Origin: JALHMI01 sp964598535 | Lineage (GTDB): Bacteria > Planctomycetota > Planctomycetia > Pirellulales > PALSA-1355 | NCBI GenBank assembly: GCA_964598535.1 | Contig: CAZRCI010000001.1 | Span: forward strand, 179,637-243,636 | Direction of reading: 5' to 3' | DNA: 64,000 bases | Shown here: piece after piece, positions 52,751 through 61,947 of the stretch | Position numbering within the stretch: the stretch's first letter is position 1 | Layout of the letters: the number at the start of each line of letters is the position of its first letter | Made by a program: the position numbers and the translations under genes | The notes under the pieces: generated by a model | The model's database searches: none | What the model was told of the DNA's origin: nothing | The model's input: only the letters and a program-made list of their open reading frames with translations

Positions 52751-54103
52751 CTACTTTCCGGCAAGCTCGTTCAGCATCTTCACGACTTCATCCGCAATGC
52801 GTTCGCCGGTGCCTTCCTCGGCGTAGCTGTGCAGCCCCATCCAGGTCTGATAGCCACCCATGGCGTGCGCCTCGCGGTTCGGCAGATAGCCGATCCAATC
52901 GTTCGCCAGCTCGGCCACGATCGTATGCTTGAAGGGCGAACGCCGTTTGATGTCGACGCCGAAGATCGTGAAGTATTCGGCCGGCACGCCCACGATCGCC
53001 ACGTCGCCCACGGCGATCGTCTGCAAGAACGTCTCACGCGTTTTGCCCTGCTCGGGCTTGAGCTTCTGCCGCATGTTGCGAAACACGTCGATGATCGCGT
53101 CGGCATGAGACGGCGCTCGTTTACGGCAGTAACTCGACACTTTTTCGTCTTCGACCGACTCGTCGAACGTGCGGACCTTGAATTCGAACGGCCGTTTGAG
53201 CGACGCGACGCGCTGCACGTCCTGCGGTTCGGCCTCGGCCAGCGCCGCCAGCACCGCGGCCTTCATCCGCGCGATTGCCACGTCGACCGGCACGGGCACG
53301 ATGTTGTGCGTCGAGCCCGAAGCGCCTTCCAGGAACTCGACCGGCGCGCCCAATGCACCTTCAAGCTCTTGCGCCGCCAGGCCATAGAAGCTGGGCGAGC
53401 GCACGCCCGGCTGCCGCGTGCCGATCGTGTGCGTCGAATGGTTGAACAGCACCGCGAGCAGCTTGTCGTCTTCGCCATTGCGGAAGGCGAGCACGGGGAG
53501 CTCCGGATCGAATGGCCCGGTGTGCCGCACCGCGTCGTCCATCGGGCCGATCCAAAAGATCGTGTTGTCCGAGAGCAGCACGCGGCTGTTCGCGCCCACG
53601 GTGCGTTCCTCGCCGAGCTTGTAGAGCGTTCGTACGTTATCGCTGTAATAGGCGTTGGCTGCGGCCGTTTCGACCGCCAGCACGATGGCGTCCTCCAGCC
53701 GGCGGACAAATTCCGCTTCGCGCTCGTAGCCGTGCAGGGTCGAGGTGGTCGGCGCGTGATGCGTGTGCGTGGCGTTCACCAACACGTTCGCCGCCGGGAT
53801 GCCGGTCTGCTTTTCGATTCGGGCGAGCGCCCGATCGATGAAGTCTCGCTCGACGAAGAGCACATCGCAGGCCACGATCGCCACGGTGGCGACGTCCGGT
53901 TGAGAAACGACCGTCGCCACGGCGCGCAGCTCGCCCTCTTGTCCGGTGGCCTTGCCCGGACCGATGCCGCCGCCGATGACCATCGAGTCGTCGGCCGCGA
54001 TGTTTACCGCGGCCGCTCCCACGCGCAGCCCCTCGCCCCGGCAGTGTCCCGCCACGAGCGCGAGGAGGCCGACCAAAACGCTCAAACCGAGTGCCTTATT
54101 CAT
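52751..54103 (-). CDS. Neutral/alkaline ceramidase-family protein
   Basis: 450 residues from the ATG at 54103, with a signal peptide (LGLSVLVGLLALVAGHCRGE). The family start VGAAAVNIAADDSMVIGGGI and the zinc-site motif LVNATHTHHAPTTS, followed by LFNHSTHTIGTRQPG, match neutral ceramidases; the nucleophile region is SPSFYGLAAQELEGALGAPV. True ceramidases are about 650 residues and split N-acyl sphingosine; this shorter planctomycete type has an unknown substrate. The start overlaps the end of the upstream glycosidase-like gene by 8 bp. Confidence 0.85.
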   Translation of the reverse strand: MNKALGLSVLVGLLALVAGHCRGEGLRVGAAAVNIAADDSMVIGGGIGPGKATGQEGELRAVATVVSQPDVATVAIVACDVLFVERDFIDRALARIEKQTGIPAANVLVNATHTHHAPTTSTLHGYEREAEFVRRLEDAIVLAVETAAANAYYSDNVRTLYKLGEERTVGANSRVLLSDNTIFWIGPMDDAVRHTGPFDPELPVLAFRNGEDDKLLAVLFNHSTHTIGTRQPGVRSPSFYGLAAQELEGALGAPVEFLEGASGSTHNIVPVPVDVAIARMKAAVLAALAEAEPQDVQRVASLKRPFEFKVRTFDESVEDEKVSSYCRKRAPSHADAIIDVFRNMRQKLKPEQGKTRETFLQTIAVGDVAIVGVPAEYFTIFGVDIKRRSPFKHTIVAELANDWIGYLPNREAHAMGGYQTWMGLHSYAEEGTGERIADEVVKMLNELAGK

Positions 54104-56480
54104 CCGTCGCCTTTCCGCCTTCCTGCTGTTTGATGATCCACACTTCAGAGACTTGTACGTTCCGCCCATTGCCACCGCGTCCTTTGGGGCCATGCCAGGC
54201 CAGCTCGAGCGTGCCGCTTTGCGTGGCCGCGGCCGGCAGATCGAACTCCACCGGTCCAACCGGGCGCTGTTTTTCGAGATAAGGATGGATCTCGACACCG
54301 CCGGCCGCTTCGCAGCGAATCGGCTTTTCCGCGCCGTCGCCGCCATAGGTCACGCGCAGCTTGTAGCGAGCCCGCGGATCGAGCCCTTCCCAGCGCATTC
54401 GTAGCGGCTCGTCGAGCATCGCCTCGGCATGGTCTTTCCAGCTTGTGCGCATCGGGCCGAAGCCCGCGAAGCCCGTCTTGGCCGAGATCAAAAACGCGGG
54501 ATCCTGCTCGAAGCCCGGACCTCGCACCAGGTGCGTCTGGCTGGCCGGTTTGCCCAGGTCGTCGTAGAACCCGCCCGGCCCCGGGTTCGTCCAATTCACG
54601 ATCTCGTCGATGCCGGACAACCGCTGCGCTTCGTCGGGCTTTTCGCGCAGCACCGCGAATCGTTGTTCGAGCCATTGCCGGTTGTTTAGCGGCACGTCCA
54701 CCGTGTCGAGCGTCGCTCCGCGATCGATCGAAATCGCCTTGTACCGGCCGACGCTGGTCTGCATTTGAATGCTCGCGAACAAGTCGTCGGCCAGTTCGAA
54801 CACCCGCTTCCGCAGATCGGTGGCCGGATGCTCGTCGGCTTCGGCCAGAATCTTGGCCGCGGCGTCCATCGCCGCCAGCGATCCGGCCTCGTGGGCCGTG
54901 CGCAGGGCATCCATCGCCCGAGCTTCCAGGTCCGTGTCGCGAATCAGCCGTTGCCGCACATAGGCGTCGTAGTACGCGCGATACAGCGCCTGCTGATAAC
55001 GCCAGTTTTTCTTTTGCGCGGGCGTTGCGCGACGCTCGATTGCCTGAAACTGGGCGAGCGTCACGTCGACGTTCGTGTTCGTGAGCAGCGGGCCTTGCCA
55101 GTTGCGTTCCAACGCGAGCAGCCCCTGGGCGAAATCGTCTCCCAGTTCCTCGCCGATGAAGTAACGGCCAAACTCCCGTAAAATATCGCTCACCCGCGCG
55201 TCCGGCGACCAGCCGAGACCGCTCCACACGAATTTGTTCACGTCGTCGTTGCAGCCCTCGCTATAGGTGAGAAACCCGATCGTGTGCGGCTGCAACAAGC
55301 GAAAGATCGCCGCCTGGCCCTCGGGCCGGGGGTTGATCGGCTCGCGGGCCGACGTGACCGCGTGTGCCAGGTCCCAATCGGGCATCGGATACTGGCACTG
55401 CCGGCTGTGGGTGATGTCCGGATAGTGGCGAATCGGGTACCGCGCCGGAATTCGAGCCCGCAGCTCCGGCAAGCTCGTGCGCACCTGGGGGCCAAAGACG
55501 ACGCCGCTCAGCCATGCCGGCTCGGCGCGCATCAACTCGTAATACTCGTCCATCCACTCGGCCGTGAACCCTTGCGGAGACATCCACATCTGCGCCCGCG
55601 GATGATACTTCTGAAGCAGCGCGGTTTGCTTTTCCAGCAGCGCAAACAGGTGCTTGGGCTGCGTGTGTCCCGGATCGCCGCCGGGCACGAAGATCACGTC
55701 GATCCGCGGCAGCGCCTGATAGACGACCTCCCACTCTTTCAGCGCGAAGTCGACCGTCTTCGGATTTTCGTAGTCCTTGTCCATCGCCGGATACCAGATC
55801 CACACGTCCAGGCCGTATTCGTCGGCCAGGCGCGACATGCCGACCATCATTTCCAGCGGCGGCTTGGGAAAGTGAGGGCTCGTCGCCGCGTCGTCGCTCC
55901 GCGGAGGAATCAATTCCACGGCGTTCGAGCCGAACACCGCCAAATCGCGATAATATTGCTCCCACTGCGGCAAGTCCCAGGCGTCGTAGCTGTTCGTCTT
56001 GGGACGATAGCCAAGCTGATGCCCGCGCAGCGGATAGGCTGGCGCGCTGTCGACGTGTAATCTGTCGACGTGCAAGTTGTCGGCCAACTCGATCTTGCCC
56101 GGCGTCATGCGCATCTGCCGCAGCAGATAGCCGACGCCGAACAGCGTGCCGCGCTCATCGGCGCCGGAGATGTTGACCCCGGCCGGCGCCGCGTCGAGTC
56201 GGAACGATTCGGCTTTCCTTGCTTTGTCGTTCGCGGCCGGCGCGATCGCAATGGCGGGCGATGCGTTCGCAGGTTTCTCGGCGACCGTGGCCCACCGCAC
56301 GCCGGTTCGTTTTTCGACCTCTTCGACGAGCATCGTCACGGCCTTCTGCTCGCGCGGCGAAAGCTCCCGCGGCGCGACCACCACCGCTTGTGTTAAATCC
56401 AGGGCAGGGGCCGTGCGGCTCGCAAGAACGATCGCAAGCACGCAGACAAACAGGGTAGGGCAGAGGCGCAATCGCATCAC
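54096..56480 (-). CDS. Exported glycoside hydrolase-like protein (GH20b/GH67N-type N-terminus)
   Basis: 794 residues with a signal peptide (LFVCVLAIVLASRTAPALDL). Residues about 30-120 (AVVVAPRELSPREQKAVTML and so on, ending FGVGYLLRQMRMTPG) are the small beta-alpha domain that precedes TIM barrels in GH20, GH67 and GH84. A barrel-like part follows: PLRGHQLGYRPKTNSYDAWD, VWIWYPAMDKDYENP, IDVIFVPGGDPGHTQPKHLF, and TIGFLTYSEGCNDDVNKFVW. The C-terminus is a jelly-roll-like module (YKLRVTYGGDGAEKPIRCEA). The exact GH family and catalytic acids cannot be fixed. It probably attacks an acetylated or uronic-acid sugar in the periplasm. Confidence 0.78.
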   Translation of the reverse strand: MMRLRLCPTLFVCVLAIVLASRTAPALDLTQAVVVAPRELSPREQKAVTMLVEEVEKRTGVRWATVAEKPANASPAIAIAPAANDKARKAESFRLDAAPAGVNISGADERGTLFGVGYLLRQMRMTPGKIELADNLHVDRLHVDSAPAYPLRGHQLGYRPKTNSYDAWDLPQWEQYYRDLAVFGSNAVELIPPRSDDAATSPHFPKPPLEMMVGMSRLADEYGLDVWIWYPAMDKDYENPKTVDFALKEWEVVYQALPRIDVIFVPGGDPGHTQPKHLFALLEKQTALLQKYHPRAQMWMSPQGFTAEWMDEYYELMRAEPAWLSGVVFGPQVRTSLPELRARIPARYPIRHYPDITHSRQCQYPMPDWDLAHAVTSAREPINPRPEGQAAIFRLLQPHTIGFLTYSEGCNDDVNKFVWSGLGWSPDARVSDILREFGRYFIGEELGDDFAQGLLALERNWQGPLLTNTNVDVTLAQFQAIERRATPAQKKNWRYQQALYRAYYDAYVRQRLIRDTDLEARAMDALRTAHEAGSLAAMDAAAKILAEADEHPATDLRKRVFELADDLFASIQMQTSVGRYKAISIDRGATLDTVDVPLNNRQWLEQRFAVLREKPDEAQRLSGIDEIVNWTNPGPGGFYDDLGKPASQTHLVRGPGFEQDPAFLISAKTGFAGFGPMRTSWKDHAEAMLDEPLRMRWEGLDPRARYKLRVTYGGDGAEKPIRCEAAGGVEIHPYLEKQRPVGPVEFDLPAAATQSGTLELAWHGPKGRGGNGRNVQVSEVWIIKQQEGGKATDE

Positions 56481-56561
56481 GAATCAAACCAGTTCTCAGA
56501 GGGTGCAAAGACAGAGTAAGCCGACCCATTGTCGCTTCTCTCGCGCCGGCCAGCAAGCAAC

Positions 56562-56969
56562 TTATTGCCGCCGCAGTTGGCCCGCGCTCGATTGGAAGTA
56601 TTTCTTCCGCCGTCCTTCGATGGTCGTACGGTCTTCGGTTTGCCGCGTTTGCAGGTCGTCCAGGTTCGCCTGGCAGGTGCGACAGCCAGAGACCTCCAGG
56701 TGAAAACGAATGTGCGCGAGCTCGTCCGGGTCGAGCACCGCGAGCAGATAGCTGCCCAACTGCTCGCGCGAGGGGCACGTGAGCCGATGCCGCCGCCAGA
56801 CTTCGCCCAGCGAGTGCAGGCCCGCGTCGCGGCGGCCGTTGATCGCCACGAGCTGCTGCGCGAGCGACGCATCGTCGCGCAGCGCGGCTTCGATCCGGGC
56901 CATCAGGTCCATCGGCAGCGCCTCGTCCAGATAGGCTTCCAAGTCGGCTTGCGTAAAGGCGTGCGCCAT
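56562..56969 (-). CDS. Zinc-binding anti-sigma factor-like protein
   Basis: 135 residues with no membrane helix. The C-terminal part has the anti-sigma zinc pattern: His86 and His90, then Cys96 and Cys99 in HIRFHLEVSGCRTCQ. Cys65 is another possible ligand. The N-terminal part is a helical domain (FTQADLEAYLDEALPMDLMA). It starts 35 bp after the ECF sigma gene. Cytoplasmic ZAS proteins bind their sigma factor and can sense oxidation through the Cys pair. The glycosidase-like operon begins 81 bp downstream. Confidence 0.75.
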   Translation of the reverse strand: MAHAFTQADLEAYLDEALPMDLMARIEAALRDDASLAQQLVAINGRRDAGLHSLGEVWRRHRLTCPSREQLGSYLLAVLDPDELAHIRFHLEVSGCRTCQANLDDLQTRQTEDRTTIEGRRKKYFQSSAGQLRRQ

Positions 56970-57004
56970 CGTCCTCGGTCCACAAATTACGAACGGTTCC
57001 CCAG

Positions 57005-57646
57005 TTACGAACGCTCAATAAGTTCCGGGAACACGTCTTCCGACAATCCCTGCTTGCGAACCAAGGTCCGCATGCGCGCGATGAACTCGAACTTGAAGTT
57101 TGCCACTTGCTGCTCGGACATGCCGAGCTCCACCGCGACGTCGCGATTCGCCCAGCCGCGCACGAACAACAGCTCCAGGCAGGCGATCTTTTGCCACTCG
57201 CGTTTTCCCTTGAGCCGATCGAGCTGCTCGCTCAAGGCCTGTACCAGCGCCTGTTCTTCCAGATGGCGCCGCTCGCCGCTGCGCATCATGCTCGAAACGG
57301 CGCGTCCGCCGGCCGGCGGCTCCCAATCGCCGCCGCTGGTGCCAGTAGCCAGCGGCAAGGTGGGCCGCCGTCCCTCGCGCCGCAGGTGATCGGTCAGCTT
57401 GTGCGAGGCGATCGAAAACAAGTAGCTCTCCAACGGCCGCTCGTCGTTGAAGTTCGGCAGGCTGTTCAAAAAGCCCAGAAACGTCTCCTGCACCACGTCC
57501 TCGCCCACGTTGCGGCGACCGATCCGCCCCTCGACAAACGCCAACAGCCGTCCCTCGAACCGCGCGATCAATTCGTTCCACGCCTCGGGCTCGCCCGTGC
57601 GAATGCGTGCGACCAGCAGTTGATCGGAGTTGGCGGCTTGGGCCAT
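57005..57646 (-). CDS. ECF-family RNA polymerase sigma factor
   Basis: 213 residues. Region 2 is GRLLAFVEGRIGRRNVGEDV, VVQETFLGFLNSLP, and FNDERPLESYLFSIASHKLT with DHLRREGRR; region 4 is LLFVRGWANRDVAVELGMSE with an HTH that ends QQVANFKFEFIARMRTLVRK. Both regions are complete, with a linker of about 50 residues between them. Planctomycetes have many such sigma factors. It lies first in a run with an anti-sigma-like gene and then three exported-enzyme genes, so it may direct that unit. Confidence 0.9.
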   Translation of the reverse strand: MAQAANSDQLLVARIRTGEPEAWNELIARFEGRLLAFVEGRIGRRNVGEDVVQETFLGFLNSLPNFNDERPLESYLFSIASHKLTDHLRREGRRPTLPLATGTSGGDWEPPAGGRAVSSMMRSGERRHLEEQALVQALSEQLDRLKGKREWQKIACLELLFVRGWANRDVAVELGMSEQQVANFKFEFIARMRTLVRKQGLSEDVFPELIERS

Positions 57647-57809
57647 GGAATTGGAATATCTGGAGCGGGGTGCGACGAGTCGGCGGCTTCTCGAAACCCT
57701 ACTATCTTACCACGCTCGAACCCGGGGGCGACAACCGCCCGATTCGCCGGGAAATTGCCCGTGATTTCGCCGGCGCCATCAGCCCGTCGCGACGGCTCGT
57801 CCGCGCTGG

Positions 57810-58085
57810 CTATTCCTCGGGCGTTGGCCGAATCCGAACCCGCTCTTCATAGGGCACCGGTTGCCGCCCATCGTCCGGGCGCCCGTACCGCGAAACGAAA
57901 TAATCTCGCAAGATCGCATAGCGAAGTGCGATTTCGACGATTACCAGATAGGCGCCCAGCAGGAGGGCGCTGATCCAGCGCAGCGTGGGAGAAAACAGCA
58001 GCACGAACCCCGTCGCGAGCAGCGCCGTCGCGATCCAAGCGCTCACCCAACGGCGTCGTTCCTGTAGGTCGTTCTGTTCGGCCAT
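57810..58085 (-). CDS. Small two-helix membrane protein
   Basis: 91 residues from the ATG at 58085. A charged start (EQNDLQERRRW) is followed by two hydrophobic helices (WIATALLATGFVLLFSP and WISALLLGAYLVIVEIALRY) and a cytoplasmic tail rich in Arg and Pro. In-frame sequence upstream is not membrane-like. It diverges from the CoA-transferase-like gene, with about 60 bp between the starts. Unknown function. Confidence 0.65.
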   Translation of the reverse strand: MAEQNDLQERRRWVSAWIATALLATGFVLLFSPTLRWISALLLGAYLVIVEIALRYAILRDYFVSRYGRPDDGRQPVPYEERVRIRPTPEE

Positions 58086-58146
58086 AAGGCCATTGTAACC
58101 CGAGCCGCGTTCGCCGCCGGGACGAATTCTCACTAGAATCATCTCC

Positions 58147-58974
58147 ATGCAACCCCTCGCCGGTACGAACGTCGTCACCATCGCTTTCAATCTTCCTGGC
58201 CCCGCCGCGGTCGCCAGGCTGCACCGCTACGGCGCGCGCGTCGTGAAGGTCGAGCCGCCCACGGGCGATCCGCTCGCGCGCGGCTGTCCGGCGCTGTACG
58301 AGGAGCTCTCGGCCGGACAGCAGATCGTGCGGCTGAATCTGAAAGACGCGGCGGACCGCGCGCGGCTCGACGAACACCTGGCCACGGCCGACGTGCTGGT
58401 GACGTCGAGCCTGCCCGGATCGCTCGCGCGGATGAACCTGGCTTGGGAACGATTGCATGCCGATTTTCCGCGCTTGTGCCAAGTGGCGATCGTCGGTTAC
58501 CCGCCGCCGGACGAAGAGCTCACCGGCCACGATCTGACGTATCAGGCCCATGTCGGCCTGGTGCGCCCGCCGGCGCTGCCCGCCACGCTTCTGGGCGACA
58601 TGGCCGGCGCGCAACAGGCGGTGACCGAGACGTTCGCCGTGTTGGCCGAGCGGCAACGCACGGGGCAGGGCATGCAGTCGCTCGTGCCGATCGCTGCGGC
58701 GCTCGACTTTTTCACGCTTCCCTTGCGGCACGGCATGACCGTCGAAGGCGGCTATCTGGGCGGCGCGCTGCCCAACTACAATCTCTACCCCACGCGTTCC
58801 GGCTGGCTGGCCGTGGCCGCGCTCGAGCCGCAATTTTGGGCACGGCTTCGCGAGCTATTGAATCTTACGGCCGGCACCTACGACGAGCTTCGCACTGCGC
58901 TCGCCGCGCGCACGGCCGCCGAGTGGGAAGCCTGGGCCGCCGAGCATCGCCTGCCGCTGGCCGCGGTGAACTGA
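58147..58974 (+). CDS. CaiB/BaiF-family CoA-transferase-like protein, short
   Basis: 275 residues, against about 380-430 for typical class III CoA-transferases. The N-terminus AVARLHRYGARVVKVEPPTG is the family's hallmark, with GDP of the CoA site after it. The catalytic Asp region GHDLTYQAHVGLVRP aligns to GYD of active enzymes. QQAVTETFAVLAERQRTGQG and NYNLYPTRSGWLAVAALEPQ are also typical. The C-terminal part is shortened, though the domain that swaps with a partner chain seems present. It may be active as formyl- or acyl-CoA transferase; no substrate clue adjoins. Confidence 0.8.
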   Translation: MQPLAGTNVVTIAFNLPGPAAVARLHRYGARVVKVEPPTGDPLARGCPALYEELSAGQQIVRLNLKDAADRARLDEHLATADVLVTSSLPGSLARMNLAWERLHADFPRLCQVAIVGYPPPDEELTGHDLTYQAHVGLVRPPALPATLLGDMAGAQQAVTETFAVLAERQRTGQGMQSLVPIAAALDFFTLPLRHGMTVEGGYLGGALPNYNLYPTRSGWLAVAALEPQFWARLRELLNLTAGTYDELRTALAARTAAEWEAWAAEHRLPLAAVN

Positions 58975-58989
58975 TTTCGCGAGGGCCGT

Positions 58990-59889
58990 TCAAACGCGGC
59001 AATCGCCGTGCTTCCGCTTGCCGTGCAGGGCAATGCTCGCCAGCAGCGCGATCGTGGCCAACGCCCAGGTCGAAGGCTCGGGCACTACCCGCAGATTGAT
59101 GATCTTCACGCGTTCCGCGGCGAGCGTGCCGTCGAACAGGCTTTCGCCGTTGAAGCTCACCGTCAAATCGCCGCTCTCGCTACCCGGCATCGCGGCGAAG
59201 TCCTGAAACGTGCCGTCGCTGGCGGCGACGATTAGGTAGTAGTCGCCCGGCGTCAGGTTGCCGGCGTCGAGCGTCGGAATGCTGCCGGAACCGCCGGCGA
59301 CGTGGTCGAGCAGGATGCCGTCCCAGGAATAGATGCCAAGCTGCGTGCTGAAGCTCGATCCGCCCGTGTCGAAAACGGCGGTCCCGCTGGTGTTCCAGCC
59401 GATCGATATCGTGGGCACCTGCGGATGGAACTCGAAGGTCATATTTGTCCATTGGGCATCGACGCCCGGCTGGTCGCCATTGCCGATGCCCATCTCCACG
59501 GCTTCGAAGCGGTACTGCGGATAATTCTTGATCCAGTAGCCGCCGTGGGTGTCTTTACTGAGATTCAAGGACGTGTAGTTCGAGGTGAACGTCATCTGCG
59601 GAATGATGCTGAACGCCGTGCCGGTGCCGGTCGACGCCCGCAGCCACCAGCTCGAGTCCGAGGCGTACGACTCGGGGTGCACTTGTGTCAGGGTTCCGCT
59701 CACGGTGATCTTGTCGGCGAGATATGTCGTTCCCGTGTAGCTTGGAAAGAGAACCTCGTTGCCGCTGGTGAACCACGGGCCGACGGAATCGTGCGGCCCC
59801 GAGGTATTCACGACGAAGTGCGAAGCTCCGGCCAGCGTGTGAAGGGCAAGCACGAGGCACGTCGCGGTCAAGCAGGCATACCGTGGCAT
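58990..59889 (-). CDS. PEP-CTERM exported protein
   Basis: 299 residues. An N-terminal signal (LTATCLVLALHTLAGASHFV) and a C-terminal sorting tail with VPEPSTWALATIALLASIAL then basic HGKRKH make it a PEP-CTERM substrate, to be cut by an exosortase encoded elsewhere. The middle is a Ser/Thr/Gly-rich beta protein (TTYLADKITVSGTLTQVHPE, FDTGGSSFSTQLGIYSWDGI, GDYYLIVAASDGTFQDFA). The last pieces resemble a pre-peptidase C-terminal or DVUA0089-like beta-sandwich. It is probably on the surface or in the matrix. Confidence 0.85.
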   Translation of the reverse strand: MPRYACLTATCLVLALHTLAGASHFVVNTSGPHDSVGPWFTSGNEVLFPSYTGTTYLADKITVSGTLTQVHPESYASDSSWWLRASTGTGTAFSIIPQMTFTSNYTSLNLSKDTHGGYWIKNYPQYRFEAVEMGIGNGDQPGVDAQWTNMTFEFHPQVPTISIGWNTSGTAVFDTGGSSFSTQLGIYSWDGILLDHVAGGSGSIPTLDAGNLTPGDYYLIVAASDGTFQDFAAMPGSESGDLTVSFNGESLFDGTLAAERVKIINLRVVPEPSTWALATIALLASIALHGKRKHGDCRV

Positions 59890-60132
59890 GAGCGGAGCTC
59901 CTTAGCGAAATCCAACGAGCGAAGATGATACGCGCTGGAATCGAGAAGCCTATGGTCGCCGAGCGGCTCGATCGTCCGACGCGCGAACAACTGATGCTGT
60001 AGAACTAAGAACTAATTAGTGACAGATTATCTTGCCGCGCTCGGCTGGCACAAGCTATGGGCGCAATTTTCACATGGGCTTACGCCCCAAGAATTGCTCC
60101 GCGCCCAGGATGACCGTCGGGGCATGGATCTC
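59890..60132. other. 243-bp intergenic region
   Basis: This gap upstream of the PEP-CTERM gene and downstream of the glycosidase gene holds an AT-rich patch near 60000-60030 with a small direct repeat (AGAACTA twice) and the palindrome CTAATTAG. No gene is visible. It may hold the PEP-CTERM promoter. Confidence 0.3.
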
Positions 60133-61755
60133 TCAATTCGGCTGGAGCAGCAGCACCCAATCGCCACCGCCGGGCGCCTGGAGATTCGCCCGCGGGCCGC
60201 GGACCGTATCAGAATCGGTCCATCGGCCGGTCGTCGGTTCGAACCAGCGAGCTCGAAACGCCTTCTCAGGGAGCGCGATGTTCACCCGCGGCGGCGCGTC
60301 GCCCGGGCGCGCCATTCCCGGTTTGGCTTCCGAGGGATTGGCGTGATAGACGATGTAGCTCGACGCGCTCCGGAGGCACTTTACGCGGAGCGGGTCATTG
60401 CCCACGCAGGCGTCGTCGGGCTCATAGCCGACCAGCGTCAGCCCCGAGTCGCGAAAGAACGTATGGATAGGCGCGAAGTCATCGGCGCCGCCGGAGAGCG
60501 CGCCGCGCCGGCGCGCATCGAAGTACCCTTGCACGCCCTGCAATTGGCCGTCGAAGGGCTCATACGTCTTCAGCCCGCCGTAGGTGGCGTGGCCGCCCGA
60601 GAGCAGCGATGCCCACGCGAGCCGGCGAAAGAAGTAGCGCGGGTCGGCGGGAGGCTTGTAGTGTTCGTAGCGGTCTTCGTCGTTGACGACCGGAACGCGT
60701 GCCTTTTCTCGATATTCGAGAATTAGCCTTCCATGCACCTGATCGATGTCTTCAAGGGTGATGACGTCCGACCACGGCGCGGTGGTGAAGTTGTAACCGC
60801 TGCCGCGCGATTGGTGATTCGTCAGCAAGGTTCCCCAGGGCTCTCGCCGCGCCATGTCCGCGCCAATGCGATGGATCACCTCGGCGTCGAGACGGCGATG
60901 GCCCTTTTGCGAATCCCGGGCGTTTCCGAGAATCATGTCGTTGGAAATGCACCACTGGACATTGGGAAACGCTGAGTACCGCGCCTGGGCGTGCCGCGCG
61001 ATTTCAAAAGCGGCCGGGTCGCCCTGGGCGTAGCGCCGCAGTTCGTCCGTGTCTTCTCCAAACGGGATCAATTGCAAGATCAGGTGCGGATGCCGTTCGA
61101 GGGCGTACGTCACCCGCCGATCGATTTCCTGCCAGTAGGAAAGATTCAGCGCCTGGCGGTCGGAAGTTAGCAGAGCTTCGACGCCGTGTCGCGATCGGCA
61201 GAACCAGACGCGGACCTTCGTGGCGCCCATCCGCGCGGCCTGGTCGATATATTCCCGCCAGCGCGGTTCGGAGTCGGTCGCATAGCGATAGCCGGTATCG
61301 CCAAGATGCAAGAACCACGCGCCGTTGTCGTAGGCGAACTGTCGGGGATCCTGGGGGTGTTTGCGGAGCTTGCCCGGCAGGTCGCTTGCCGTGACGTGAA
61401 ATGCTCCGGATTGCGGGGCGAACTCCCGCGGGTCGTCCCTCGTCGACCATTGCCAGCGGCCCACCTGATCGCAATAGGCCCGCGCCCGGTAAGCACCCTC
61501 GCCGTCGGGAAACGCATCCACCGTGACCGTGGAATTGTTGGGCCGCGTGAATGCGACCCGCCAAGGACGCTCGAAGTGCGATCGACCGTCGCGGGGCCCG
61601 TTGAGTTCAACCTCGTAGACGCCCCGCTGACTCGCTTGCTGAACGCCTCGCGCCACGTGGGGCGGATGGTCGGGCTGATGCGCCAGAACCTTCGCGTCGC
61701 TTGCCGTTCCCAAGACAGCCACGAGCGCCAGCCAGCGCATGCAAAACGGGGACAT
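60133..61755 (-). CDS. Exported DUF5060/DUF4038-type glycosidase
   Basis: 540 residues from the ATG at 61755 (signal RWLALVAVLGTASDA; a second ATG 5 codons on is possible). Residues about 35-120 are an Ig-like DUF5060 domain (VYEVELNGPRDGRSHFERPW, FTRPNNSTVTVDAF). Then comes a TIM barrel of the DUF4038 (apiosidase-like) kind: AYDNGAWFLHLGDTGYRYAT, KVRVWFCRSRHGVE, VQWCISNDMILGN, and VPVVNDEDRYEHYKPP. The C-terminus (RARWFEPTTGRWTD) is the collagen-binding-like cap. Barrel Asp/Glu at SNDM and NDED are candidate catalytic residues. Substrate is probably a plant or algal heteroglycan. Confidence 0.82.
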   Translation of the reverse strand: MSPFCMRWLALVAVLGTASDAKVLAHQPDHPPHVARGVQQASQRGVYEVELNGPRDGRSHFERPWRVAFTRPNNSTVTVDAFPDGEGAYRARAYCDQVGRWQWSTRDDPREFAPQSGAFHVTASDLPGKLRKHPQDPRQFAYDNGAWFLHLGDTGYRYATDSEPRWREYIDQAARMGATKVRVWFCRSRHGVEALLTSDRQALNLSYWQEIDRRVTYALERHPHLILQLIPFGEDTDELRRYAQGDPAAFEIARHAQARYSAFPNVQWCISNDMILGNARDSQKGHRRLDAEVIHRIGADMARREPWGTLLTNHQSRGSGYNFTTAPWSDVITLEDIDQVHGRLILEYREKARVPVVNDEDRYEHYKPPADPRYFFRRLAWASLLSGGHATYGGLKTYEPFDGQLQGVQGYFDARRRGALSGGADDFAPIHTFFRDSGLTLVGYEPDDACVGNDPLRVKCLRSASSYIVYHANPSEAKPGMARPGDAPPRVNIALPEKAFRARWFEPTTGRWTDSDTVRGPRANLQAPGGGDWVLLLQPN

Positions 61756-61947
61756 TACTAATTTTACCTCGGCCTTGCGATCGCAGGGGATGTTCGGACA
61801 AGTATCCGAAATCGTTCCATCAATGTACCAGCGATACCCGCAGGATGCCTCCCGCGATCTCATTCACAACGAGCATATCTGATTTCCAAAACCCATTTGC
61901 GGGGGGGGGCGCTAGAGCACTCACCCCTGAGCCAGCATGAGCCCAAC

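Noticed and set aside
61903..61911. A run of nine G near the right-hand glycosidase gene
   Set aside because: It could be a phase-variable tract, but it lies in a non-coding gap with no frame across it, so no function can be supported.
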